Below, piece by piece: positions 1 through 10,890 of a stretch of DNA of 34,265 bases. Made by a program: the position numbers and the translations under genes. Position 1 is the stretch's first letter. Every line of letters begins with the position of its first letter. The notes under the pieces are model-generated. The model made no database searches, was not told where the DNA came from, and saw nothing but the letters and a program-made list of their open reading frames with translations. This DNA comes from Sporodiniella umbellata (Eukaryota; Mucoromycota; Mucoromycetes; Mucorales; Rhizopodaceae), in NCBI GenBank assembly GCA_025677835.1, contig JAIXMR010000163.1:1-34265 (forward strand), in the 5' to 3' direction.

Positions 1-261
1 AGCCAGGTTGATCTTGTATCCAGACACCTGGCTTGTTAAAAAGTTTAGCTTTGTGTAGGGGGGGGGGTACAGACAAGATGTAAAAAAAAAAAAAAACAAA
101 AAAAAACTGACAAAAAGGGTACTCTTCTTAGTCATCAACCCTCATTCGCTCACATATCTCACAAGCATGAATCTCCAGGCCATATTTTCAATGGCCGCTT
201 TTGATGTTCTCGTCTTTCTTTAAACCTGCTTTATTGATAGTTGTTTGAATGAGCCTTCTCT
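1..261. other. Left-edge intergenic sequence, no gene seen
   Basis: This stretch lies beyond the stop codon of the RBBP4-like gene. It holds a G run at about 59-67, A runs at about 81-107, and a perfect 8-base inverted repeat (AGCCAGGT at 1-8, ACCTGGCT at 26-33). No reading frame with recognisable protein is present. It is probably 3' UTR and downstream spacer. Confidence 0.6.
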
Positions 262-2281
<2,020 letters not shown>

Positions 2282-2656
2282 ACTCTATTCTCAAAACACA
2301 AAAAAAAAAAAAAGGGAAAGAGAAAATTAGGACAGGTGGTCGGTCATTCAAAACAGGTTGGCCCTGTTCCCAGTCACAGACGCGAACCTTTTTTTTTTCC
2401 CCCAAACCATAACAACCCAATCGACTGTTATTACTAAATTCACTATTAGAAATGGTTGTTAAAAAAAAAAAAAAGAACAGCGTAAATAAAAGTTTTTTCT
2501 TAATAGAATATTAATAAGGAAAAAAAGTGCTCTACAATCAAAGATTGTCTGTAGTCACCGTTACTTAGTACTGCTGCGCTTTAAAAAAAAAAAAAAAAAA
2601 GAGGAGGCACACGAACTTTGGTTCAGCATTTTTTTTTTTTTTCTCAAAAAGAAATT
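2282..2656. promoter_or_regulatory. Shared divergent promoter region
   Basis: This 375-base gap lies between the start codons of the RBBP4-like gene (minus) and the coiled-coil gene (plus), so it must hold both promoters. It contains several A or T runs (about 2300-2314, 2391-2398, 2460-2474, 2582-2599, 2631-2642). I saw no clear TATA box or palindromic site. Confidence 0.5.
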
Positions 2657-3745
2657 ATGAGCTTGAGTGATTTCAAAGAGACAGAAAGCGATAGTTTCAT
2701 CAACGGATACTTTGATGTGCTTGAAAAAAAAGAATCAAGTGAACTCGACACGCTTGAAATAAAAAACAAAATTGCACAGAGGCAGATTGAAACTGACTCT
2801 CTGTTGCATAATACCGATCTGCTTGGTAAAAGAATAACAGTAACCATAGATGCGTGCGCTTTTAATAGCTAAACTAATAATTGTTTAAACCAAAAGAAAA
2901 AAAGATTGAATTAGTTGAAAGCTCGATTAGCCGAAAAAGAAAGCGCATTAGCACACATACTTTGTCTGAGAAGAAATACAGCGAGCTGAATAAAGAATTG
3001 CAACGGCAAATTCAAGAAGCACACTTGAGAAAAAAACAGCGACAGTTGCCTAACAACAACAACAACAACAATAACACTTTTTTAACTTCTCTACAATCTA
3101 TGCAAAAACAAATTGAAAAAGCCATTCAACTGCAGTGTGAATCAGGAAAAACAGCCACCGATACTGAGCTAGAAGCTATTCAGAAGTCCATAAAAAAAAT
3201 CGAACCTTCTACCGCGCTAGATGTTTCAAGTCATGCTCTAAAAACTTTGGAAGCTTACTCTGTTCAAATCAAAACTGAAAATAAAGCTCAGTATCAAGTC
3301 ACAAAATTAGAAAGGGCCAACATGGAAAAAGAAAAGTTACATAAAGATATCAAACAACACTGTAAAAACAGACTGCTTGAAAGCAGAAGACTTCTTCAAT
3401 TAAAAACAAAGCTTGAACACGAAACAAAAGAGGCAGAACTACAGCTCGCAAAAAAAATAAAAGAATTACCTCAAGACTCTACAATTCAAAACACACTCAA
3501 GTAAGCCTTTTACAAATAGAGCTGTTTATAAAGCCTATGCAATAAATTCCTCACCACGTGTATATAGGAAAATGCTGAGACTGAGAGGTGCTTGTGAACA
3601 AGTGAAAATCGAAGTGGAAACAACAAACAAACAGCTAGACAGCACAAAGCTCCAAGTACAAGACCAGAGAGCAGACGATCTAGTAAAGAAACTAAATCAC
3701 TTAAAGGATAGCATTGTAGGTCAAACTCGATTAAAACCACAATAG
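2657..3745 (+). CDS. Coiled-coil protein of unknown function
   Basis: I do not recognise this protein. Three exons (2657-2825, 2897-3500, 3568-3745) join in phase to 316 residues. Splice sites are GTAAAAG...AAAAG and GTAAGCC...TATATAG. The start at 2657 (MSLSDFKETES) skips an upstream Phe-rich stretch made by a T run. The protein is highly charged and almost wholly helical, with a basic RKRKR patch that may be a nuclear localisation signal. It has a run of eight Asn near the middle and long heptad-like regions rich in Lys, Glu and Gln. The layout recalls kinetochore or scaffold coiled-coil proteins, but no motif supports a name. An alternative 3' structure is plausible: a GTAGGT donor at 3716, an 18-base exon at 3767-3784 and a last exon at 3906-3917 also close in phase at 316 residues. 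It shares its upstream region with the RBBP4-like gene. Confidence 0.7.
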
Positions 3746-4382
3746 CTCATATTTTTTCTTACCTAGGCCGAAAATCAAACAAAAGTAAGATCTCTATTAA
3801 AAGCAAACACCCATGCAAACTAAACAAAGCGTTGGGTACGCTGTTTTTCTGTTTTTATGTAAACCCTCCTATACCTAATAAAACTGTTTGTTTTTCTATC
3901 CATAGAATTTGATTTAAATAATCTATTGGCGAAAAATAAGAAAGAGAAACATCTCGAAAATGGAGTTTCTTGTCATGTATACTGAGCAGCTCTTGCTCTT
4001 ATTCAGCAGAAGGTCTGTGGATACAGCCTAGGATAGGGTCCTTAGGTTGGCCTTGGCTTTTTCATTCAGTGTCATAAGAATTTAAAGCACAAGCGACTAT
4101 TTACTAGTCACTTAAAGAGAAAAAAAAAAAAAAAATACAGGAGGAGATAGATTTCATCACTCTAAACAAGTGATAACAAAAGACGCACGGATTGTATGTC
4201 CCTCTTGAATTCATTCAAATGATGCTTTCTACAGAGTTGTAAACTAAGTTCATCTATCCTCTTTTTTCCTCAAATAAAAACAAGTACTTTATTTGTAATA
4301 AAATGTATGCAATTTTTTTTTTTCTCAAAACTAATAACAGAAAGGTTACCATGGAAACAGCCAAAGATAATAGCAACTTACT
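3746..4382. other. 3' spacer between convergent genes
   Basis: This gap separates the 3' ends of the coiled-coil gene and RPS18. If the alternative splicing of the upstream gene is real, its coding end lies at 3917. The rest is AT-rich with A runs near 4119-4135 and T runs near 4313-4323. I saw no further gene and no convincing structured RNA. Confidence 0.5.
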
Positions 4383-5053
4383 TTATTTCTTCTTAGAAAC
4401 ACCCACGGTACGTCCACGACGGCCAGTGGTCTTGGTGTGTTGACCACGGACACGAATGCCCCAGTAGTGACGAAGACCACGGTGAGCACGAATCTTCTTC
4501 AAGCGTTCAAGATCTTCACGGAACTTGGTATCAAGAACGTTAGAGATGACTTGGCTGGACTTGCCATCAACAATATCCTTTTGTCTGTTGAGGAACCAGT
4601 TGGGGATCTTGTATTGAGCAGGGTTTTGAAGAATGGTAACAATACGTTCCAATTCTTCGCTGGAGAGCTCACCAGCTCTCTTGGTAAGATCGACATCAGC
4701 TTTCTTACAAGCAATGTTGGCGAAACGACGACCGACACCCTTTACGGAGGTCAAGGCAATTTGAACCTTGACACGACCGTCAATGTTGGTGTTAAGAAGA
4801 CGAATGATGTGCTGGAAATTATTCCTTTCAGGAACGACGAGCGACTATACTGGGCATTAGCTTCATGGCTCAAAGAAAAGCTAGGCATCGAAAGAAAGAG
4901 CGACAAATGATCCACCACTATCCATCCAATTGTTCATCCATCCATCCATCCATCCATTCATTCATCTATTCCTTTTTTTTTTTTCTCTTGCAATCTATTT
5001 GTCCCTCTTCCTTTCCTTTCTGCCCATTGTTTATTAGTGGGTGCATTTACCAT
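4383..5053 (-). CDS. RPS18: 40S ribosomal protein S18 (uS13)
   Basis: This is a small-subunit protein of the cytosolic ribosome, in the 40S head near the subunit interface and the P-site tRNA. Exon 2 (4844-4383) encodes [20 protein letters not shown], then the conserved [14 protein letters not shown], and ends in the basic [14 protein letters not shown] tail. The total is 154 residues, close to the usual 152 or so. The start codon sits alone on exon 1: ATG at 5053-5051 is followed directly by a GTAAAT donor. A 206-base intron (5050-4845) ends in TATAG, in phase with Ser-2. This intron carries a CATC repeat and a T run. Its 5' end faces RPLP1 across a 522-base gap, which suggests a shared ribosomal-protein promoter. 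Confidence 0.97.
4935..4966. repeat. CATC/CATT tetranucleotide repeat in RPS18 intron 1
   Basis: About seven CATC or CATT units lie in the single RPS18 intron. A shorter array of the same unit lies in the RPLP1 promoter at 5505-5526. The two copies flank a divergent ribosomal-protein pair. Confidence 0.85.
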
Positions 5054-5504
5054 TTTGATGAAAAAGGGAAGGTTCTGTTGTTATCATCTACTTCCACTAC
5101 CAAATACATCGCTTTTCACACTCCGAAAACAACCGTTTGGCCTGGGATAAGGAAAAACACAAAACAAAAATGCCTGAGGAGCAACAGTTCAGAGCTCCAA
5201 GGTCTTTTTTTTTTTGAAAACAAAAGACTATCCAAAATAAAAGCATACATCGCAAATGACTTGCTAATAGCTAGCAACAGAGAAAAAAAAAAAAAAAAAA
5301 AATCAATGTGGAGGCTTTAAGTCAAACTCCTGTCTCTACTGTGCCTAGAGAGGTGTCAGCTTTTGTTTGACATGCAAAACGGATTGACTGGCTTTAAAAC
5401 ACTTGACTTTTGGCTCTCAGATGTAGTAAAACAAAGCTACCAGATAGTCCTGAGGGAAATCCTCCTCTTACTAGCATCTTATTTTGTGTATGTAGAACAC
5501 CTCT

Positions 5505-5526
5505 ATCCATCCATCCATCCATCCAT
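5505..5526. repeat. ATCC tetranucleotide repeat upstream of RPLP1
   Basis: Five ATCC units lie directly upstream of the TATA-like box of RPLP1. The unit matches the array in the RPS18 intron at 4935-4966. Confidence 0.85.
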
Positions 5527-5530
5527 TATC

Positions 5531-5538
5531 TATAAAAA
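5531..5538 (+). promoter_or_regulatory. TATA-like box of RPLP1
   Basis: TATAAAAA lies about 40 bases upstream of the RPLP1 start codon, directly after the ATCC repeat. The spacing is short but plausible for a highly expressed fungal gene with a short leader. Confidence 0.5.
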
Positions 5539-5575
5539 CTCATCACCCTTATTCATTTTTTCTTACGAAACTAGC

Positions 5576-6040
5576 ATGTCTGCCGAACTCGCCGTCGTTT
5601 ACGCTGCCCTCATCCTTGAAGATGACAACATTGAAATCACCGTAAATACAAAAAGCATCCTTGATCAGCAAACACTCATTACAGTTCCTTTTTTTTTTTG
5701 GGTAATTTCAAACCTGTAGGCTGACAAGCTCCAAACTCTTGTCTCTGCTGCTGGTGTTGAAGTCGAACCCATCTGGTTCAACTTATACGCCAAGGCCCTC
5801 GCTGGTCAAGACCTCAAGGCTCTCCTCTTGAACGTTGGTGCTCCTGGTGCTGGTGCCTCTACTGGCGCTGCTGCTGGTGGTGCTGCCGCTACCTCTGATG
5901 CTCCTGCTGAAGAAGCCAAGGAAGAAGAAAAGGAAGAATCTGACGATGACATGGGTTTCGGTAAATACAGAAATTCCAACCACCTAGAGAGACACTAACT
6001 TTTTTTTTTTTATAAAACCAAACCAGGTCTCTTCGATTAA
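5576..6040 (+). CDS. RPLP1: 60S acidic ribosomal protein P1
   Basis: This is a P1 stalk protein of the large ribosomal subunit. It pairs with P2 on uL10 and recruits translation factors through its acidic tail. Three exons (5576-5641, 5720-5960, 6027-6040) join in phase. Exon 1 encodes [20 protein letters not shown]. Exon 2 gives the helical dimerisation region ([20 protein letters not shown]), an Ala/Gly hinge and an acidic run. The last exon supplies the end of the invariant DDDMGFGLFD tail. The length, about 106 residues, is normal. Both introns contain T runs. The gene is divergent from RPS18. Confidence 0.96.
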
Positions 6041-6248
6041 GTTAATTCAACTCAATTCTCTCCTATTCCAAAATAAAAAGCAACTATACACGCACAAAAG
6101 GCATTTTTTCCCTCCAGTCTATGTCTTTTTTTTTTTTTTTAATTATTTCCTGCTTAAACAGTTTATTATAACACCCTCCAAGATTCAGTCGGAATTACAT
6201 AGTAACGTACGTAACGAGATCTTGTTTCTAGATTTGTGTTTGTTTGTT

Positions 6249-6584
6249 CTATAGCTGACCAGCCCTTCGGAGTCGGCGCCTATCTTCCATCTATAGAGAG
6301 TACATTTTCAAAACATTATACACAATTAGCTATTCCATTTTCCTTAAAAAGAAACGTACCCATTTTTTCTTGCATTCTCTGTATTGTAAGAAGAAAAAGT
6401 CGCATTTGGATTTATCGTAATTGTTTTGGTCAAGGCATTTCATACTTTGCTTTTCTTCTAAAGCACAGGGGTTCATGTATTTAGTAATTGCTTTCTCTTT
6501 GAATTTGTCGTTAAAGTCGGCGGGTGTAGAGGGTTCGCCAAAATCCGGTTTTGGTGGTGGTGGAGCAGGTTTTGTAAGAGGCAT
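6249..6584 (-). CDS. COX23: Cox23/CHCHD7-like twin CX9C mitochondrial protein
   Basis: This small intermembrane-space protein of the Mia40 import pathway belongs to the Cox23/CHCHD7 family, which supports cytochrome c oxidase assembly. Exon 1 (6584-6360) encodes a Pro-rich start (MPLTKPAPPPPKPDFG) and two CX9C pairs: Cys40 to Cys50 and Cys61 to Cys71. The stretch NPCALEEKQSMKCLDQNNYD is typical of the family. A GTACGT donor after Trp75 and a CTATAG acceptor lead to exon 2 (6290-6249), which adds a basic tail MEDRRRLRRAGQL. The total is 88 residues. The four cysteines would form the two disulphides of a coiled-coil-helix-coiled-coil-helix fold. The choice of Cox23 over other twin CX9C proteins rests on the MDxNNYD-like segment and is fairly secure. 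Confidence 0.88.
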
Positions 6585-7227
6585 GTTTAAACTAAAGTCA
6601 ACCTATTTTTTTTTTTTTTTTCTTCTTCTGGAAGGAAAGGAAAGGTAACTACAAGCAAATTTTTGGACCTAATTGACTTTGAATTTGACGTGAGCATTAA
6701 TTTCACTCTTTTTCAATCAACCTGAAAACTTTCAAAAACTAAAGGAGAGTAGCTGGCTTGAAGTTTGAAAATCTACTTGAATACTGGTGGACGTGAGGTC
6801 TTCTTTTTAAAGAAAAAAAAAAAAAAAGACATTCAAACAAGGCAACTACCTCTGTAACAATCGTGTTGATCAAACAAAGGAGAAAAGCATCATAGTGCAA
6901 GACTGCAACTTCAACAAGTGTTTTTTTTTTAATGTATTTGAGAATTGCCTCAAAAGTATTAAAGAATAGGTGGAAGAAAATATCAAAATTCTGTGAATGC
7001 CACCTAACTTTTTTTTTTTTGATATTGAAATGATAAATGAACCAAACAGATATTAGGTTTTTATTTTAAATGAAAGAAAAGGGAAGCCTGTTCATAGTAT
7101 TACGATGTATCAACTGGGATAGAGTAGTCGATAAACACCCAAAAGTAGTGCAAGGATACAATCGTAAAGAGAGAAACTGGAGCTCCTTTTGTCTAAATAA
7201 GCTGCGTTTCTCAACTGAGGGTATATT
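6585..7227. other. Intergenic spacer upstream of COX23
   Basis: This 643-base gap holds the promoter of COX23 and the 3' flank of the DUF4050-like gene, both on the minus strand. It has T runs near 6607-6621, 6920-6930 and 7009-7020 and an A run near 6813-6827. The open stretch on the plus strand from about 7070 runs antisense across the real exon at 7228-7305 and resembles no protein I know. Confidence 0.5.
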
Positions 7228-7574
7228 CTACTCACTGCTATCTTTCACTGTCACTCCTTTTGGCCAGGTTCCATTTTCCTGCCAACCAGCAACAAGCACA
7301 GGAATCTATAAGGCCATTAGTTTGTTTGTTTTTATAAATAAAATAAAAAAAGCTTTACGATATATTTCAAAGGAATAGGCTGAGTAAAAGATTGTAGTTT
7401 TTGGATCAGTTGCCCATAGATTATAACTTTTGTTTTGGGATCGGCTAGATCTTTGAATTGAAAGGCCTCCCATTTTTGAAAATAAGTTTTTTTATCAAAA
7501 TCTTGAGATGGGGTTGTCCACTGTTTGCGTTGTTTTTCCCAGGCTTCAATTCCAATGGAAGGATCTGTCGACAT
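7228..7574 (-). CDS. Small DUF4050/Gag1-like protein
   Basis: This short protein resembles the fungal DUF4050 (Gag1-like) family, whose function is poorly defined. Exon 1 (7574-7359) begins MSTDPSIGIEAWEKQRKQWT, continues with a Lys-rich helical segment, and ends PIPLKYI. A GTAAAG donor and CTTATAG acceptor join exon 2 (7305-7228), which encodes IPVLVAGWQENGTWPKGVTV and a short acidic end. The total is 97 residues. An in-frame start lies 81 bases upstream, but the added residues are mostly Phe from an A run, so ATG at 7574 is preferred. Family recognition rests on the WEKQRKQWT start and the GWxENGTWPxGVTV end, and is from memory rather than a search. Confidence 0.8.
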
Positions 7575-7857
7575 TGTTTTTGGATGGGCCACAATGTTCA
7601 ACAGAAAAAAAAAAAAAAAAAAAGACGGTGAGAAAAAAACAAAGCTTTTAGCCAATTGGAGTGCTTAAAACTGGAGCAATCTTTTATTGTTCCTGAATGT
7701 ATTTATGAATACGAGATATTTGTACCCTTTGTTTTGTAGCCCTGAAGAACATTATTCAAACAGAGCCTTCTTTTTTTTTTTTGTACGTGCTTTCATAAAT
7801 AAGCGACGTAAATATTTTTTTTTTTTAATGTTGGTTTTGCTTTACAAAACGGTTCTT

Positions 7858-8946
7858 TTATGCAGGAATATCGTTCCAGGCAATAAAGAACATAAGACCT
7901 AAACCGATAAACATAGCTACAAACTCGGTAAAAGCCTGCTTTCTATCCTTTTTTATGTTTCCTGTCACCTCAAGTAACTCAGGAATAACGCCTACAGTAG
8001 CAATATACAAAAATCCACCAGCTGCAAAAGGAATAACAAGATCTCCCATGCGAAGATCGGTACCCATAATCCCTTCGTTTTTTCCCAACATAATTTTTTC
8101 TTCAGCAGATCCAGCTGATTCCTCGATTAAGATGCCAATAAAAGTACCCAAGAAGGCCCCTACAGCAGTAGTGAACTGTGCCAGCATTGCCTTCTTTTTG
8201 CTAAAACCAGATTGAACCAAGATAGCATAGTCTCCTACTTCGTGAGGAATTTCGTGAAAAAATACAGCAACAGCGGTCGTAGCACCCACAGCAGGTGAAG
8301 CATAAAATGAGGCAGCCATAGCCAATCCATCCGTCATATTGTGTGTAAAATCGGCTAAAAGATTCAAATAAGCACTCAATTTAATTCCATTTTCCTGAAC
8401 ATGAGTGTGCTCTTGCGTATCGTCTTCTTTTTTATCGCCACTTTTTCTTTGTCTCAATCCCTCCTTTTCATTATCCTTGATGGCAGAAGAACTACCTGTA
8501 GGCTTTGTTTCTTCTTGATGACTGTGGCTGTGGCCGCTACCGCCGTTGAAAACACGCATCATTTTATCCATAAAGAAAAAGAAAAACAAACCTACAAAGA
8601 TTCCAGAACCAATAAGGACATTCTTTTGATTGTCAATCACAACCACAGTATTTTCCTCGGTTGATTCCCCCAAAAAAGCATGAGGAAGCAGATGTAAGAA
8701 TACATCACCGAGAAGGCCACCTGTTTACCCAAGTTAGTAAATAAAAAAAAAAAAAAGGAGGTCCAGTTTAGTCAACCCACCAACTGCAAAACTGACAAGG
8801 ACATTCAGTGCGCCTGTGTTGATGTCAGGGGGAACAAAGTAAAGCAGTAAATTTGGAAATAAAGAAATATATGCTGTGGCTAAAATGGAATTGGTCATTG
8901 CATTTCCTGGAAACAGGAATGCAAACGCGGCCGCTTGAAAAGACAT
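7858..8946 (-). CDS. ZIP-family zinc transporter, Ke4/ZIP7 (Yke4-like) type
   Basis: This is a multi-pass metal transporter of the ZIP (SLC39) family. Ke4/ZIP7-type members sit in the ER or Golgi and move zinc into the cytosol. Two exons (8946-8781 and 8720-7858) join by a GTGGGT donor and an AAACAG acceptor to 342 residues. The joint restores the subfamily motif FAVGGLLGDVFLHLLPHAF. The transport core has HNMTDG at about residues 182-187 and HEIPHEVGD from about 211, which carry the metal-binding His, Asn, Asp and Glu. A cytosolic loop holds GHSHSH and EHTH, typical of a metal-sensing or metal-binding loop. The ATG at 8946 is the first in-frame one and gives a hydrophobic N-terminal segment. 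A CACGTG palindrome lies 61 bases upstream. Confidence 0.93.
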
Positions 8947-9431
8947 AACGTTCGAGTAAGAAACATAAAAAAGAGTAGAACGTGTCAATTTAATGAAATA
9001 CGCGATCACGTGTTTCGTTACTACAGTCTACCTCTAGCGCTTTGGCAGCAAAAAAAAAAAAAAAAAAAAACATAACAACGAATACATTTAAGATTTGGCT
9101 TCTTTGCTAACTCAGTTTACAAAAGCGTACTTTAGGCTTCGTGTGTTTGCTTTTTTCTATTTTCCTCTTACACTTTTGTACGAAACCCTCATTGTTTATC
9201 TCACTGACGGATACTTTTAGAAAAAAAAAAAAAAAGAAAACGCAGCTCACTTATAAACCACTTAAACATTAGGTTTTTTGTTCTTTTATTCTGAAACGCT
9301 TCTGAAAAAAAAACCATAGATAATTAGTTTGGTAAATGTTAATGTAGAGGCGGAAGGATTTTGACTTGAGCCAATTTACGTAAATGCAACGACTTCAAAC
9401 TCAGATACATTACATTTCTTTTCTCTTAGTG
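8947..9431. promoter_or_regulatory. Divergent upstream region of the ZIP transporter and the SWIB gene
   Basis: This 485-base gap should hold promoters for both genes. A perfect CACGTG E-box lies at 9007-9012, close to the ZIP start. A runs lie at about 9050-9070 and 9221-9235. CACGTG is bound by bHLH factors in fungi, but which factor would act here cannot be told. The TTCTCTTAG just before the SWIB gene ATG resembles a splice acceptor, so a non-coding first exon is possible. Confidence 0.5.
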
Positions 9432-10569
9432 ATGTCTGACCCTGAACAGTATAGAAATGAAATCGAAAGTAAAAGAAAATTAGAGAATTGCAACATATTG
9501 AAGTAGATGCCATAGAGATTTTGAAAAGCGCAGATCTGGCAACTATTACAACAAAAAAGGTTCGCCTTGAGCTTGAAAAAAACATTGGGCAAGACCTGGG
9601 CTACATGAAGCAGGAAATTAATCAAGTCATTGAAAATGCCTTTGCCAACGTTCAAAAGAAACAATCCGAAACATCTCAGCAAAGAAAAGAAGACCTTGTA
9701 GTAAACCATGAAAGAGAAGAACCAAAGAAGGCTGCTAAAACGCCCATAAAGACGTCCAGTAAAGGTACTAAAAGACCAGCTGAAAAGAGGAAGCGAGATA
9801 TGCCCCTTGTCCGAGTGTTACCTCCTTTGAGCAACATCATTAATACAGAATACGTAAGTCAGTGTTCAACAGAACGTTACTAATTTAAACGCTATTGGTC
9901 CAAGTGTTCTCGAACTCAAACAGTCAGTAAAATGTGGGAGTATATAAGAGAGCATAATCTACAAAACGAAGAAAACAAAAAGATCATCGAATGCGACGAT
10001 TATTTCAAAGAGCTATGTGGTGGCTTGGATAGAATAGACATGTTTAGTATACCCAAATATATTCAGAAATATATGGAAAAGCTCTCAGACGAAGAGCAGG
10101 CTCAAAGAAATCCTAAAAAAGACGAAGATGAGCAGCCGCCCAAGAAAAAAGTGAAGAGAGCTCCAAGGGACATGCCAATCCTTCAAATACTCCCACCCTT
10201 AAGCGACATAATAAAAACAGAATACGTAAGCTATATTCGAAGGCCTTTTTAATGAGAAAAACTGACAATTGCCTTATATAGTGTTCACGTACCCAATCAG
10301 TCAGTAAAATTTGGGAATATATTAAAGAACACAATCTACAAAATCCTGAGGATAAAAGACTTATAGACTGTGATGAGAAATTCAAAGAATTGTGTGATGG
10401 AATAAGCCAGGTCAGCTCTTTTGCTTTAAACAAATATACGCAGAAATGCTTCGTTAAAATTTCCAAAGAAGAACAGCCAATTATAAAGAAAAAACTGGAA
10501 GACATGCAAGAAAAAACTTGCAACAATGCAGTAGATAATAACATGGTAAAACTAGAAAGAGAACAATAA
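9432..10569 (+). CDS. DEK_C plus tandem double SWIB domain protein, with an apparent 1-base frameshift near the start
   Basis: This is a chromatin-type protein with an N-terminal DEK_C-like helical domain (ATITTKKVRLELEKNIGQDL) followed by two SWIB/MDM2-like domains. Yeast relatives Uaf30 and Tri1 act in RNA polymerase I activation or chromatin. Exons end at 9853 and run 9905-10225 and 10282-10569. Each SWIB domain reads as LPPLS(N/D)II(N/K)TEY, then an intron, then CSRTQ(T/S)VSK, W, EYI, EHNLQN, and CD. The two introns fall at the same residue and phase. Basic linkers (KRPAEKRKRD, PPKKKVKRAP) precede each copy and look like nuclear localisation signals. The ATG at 9432 starts a frame (MSDPEQYRNEIESKRK) that reaches TAG at 9504, while the DEK_C frame has a TAA at 9470. 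One missing A in the A-rich run at 9471-9479 would explain this. A truncated protein from the ATG at 9605 is the alternative. Confidence 0.82.
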
Positions 10570-10573
10570 AGTC

Positions 10574-10615
<42 letters not shown>

Positions 10616-10890
10616 AAGGTTAAAACGTAGATTTGGTCAAATATTCAGCAAATAAATGACTTTTATAAACAACCTCGTTGTTCTAGTTGTTGACGACATT
10701 TGAGACACAACGGATATTTTACGTATTATTGTATAATGCCAATACTGTACCCATGGGTTATATAAAAACATGAGCTTTGAAGTACAAAGCGTACTTGGAT
10801 TGCATACAATGCTATGTGCAAAAACACTAAGTAAAGCGAGTATATGAAATTCATTTGTAAAGAAAAGACATAAATAGCTCAGCCATTTAT
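10570..10890. other. 3' spacer with a 39-base T run
   Basis: This gap separates the convergent stops of the SWIB gene and the cyclase-family gene. It is dominated by an unbroken T run at 10575-10613. The rest is AT-rich and shows no gene. Confidence 0.6.
10575..10613. repeat. T39 homopolymer
   Basis: This is an unbroken run of 39 T directly after the stop codon of the SWIB gene. It is the longest homopolymer in the window, and its exact length is uncertain in any assembly. Confidence 0.9.

Larger units (their letters stand above)
5054..5575. promoter_or_regulatory. Divergent promoter of RPS18 and RPLP1
   Basis: This region lies between the ATG of RPS18 (minus) and the ATG of RPLP1 (plus). 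It holds an A run of about 20 at 5283-5302, a T run at 5205-5214, an ATCC array at 5505-5526 and a TATA-like box at 5531-5538. Cytosolic ribosomal proteins need matched output, so a shared promoter is a reasonable inference. No Rap1 site or Homol-D box was seen. Confidence 0.6.

Noticed and set aside
1..33. Perfect 8-base inverted repeat at the left edge
   Set aside because: It is too short and isolated to call a terminator or mobile-element end.
4100..4170. Possible C/D-box snoRNA on the minus strand (GTGATGAA followed by CTGA)
   Set aside because: The spacing is broken by a long A/T run, there is no terminal stem, and these short motifs occur often by chance.
4437..4910. Plus-strand open frame of 157 codons over RPS18
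   Set aside because: It is antisense to the RPS18 exon and has no likeness to a protein family.
4865..5320. Plus-strand open frame of 151 codons upstream of RPLP1
   Set aside because: It reads through the CATC repeat and T and A runs, giving Ser/His/Ile and Phe or Lys runs typical of chance frames.
10575..10613. T39 tract as the tail of a retrotransposed element
   Set aside because: No target-site duplication or element body was seen next to it, and similar tracts occur all over the window.
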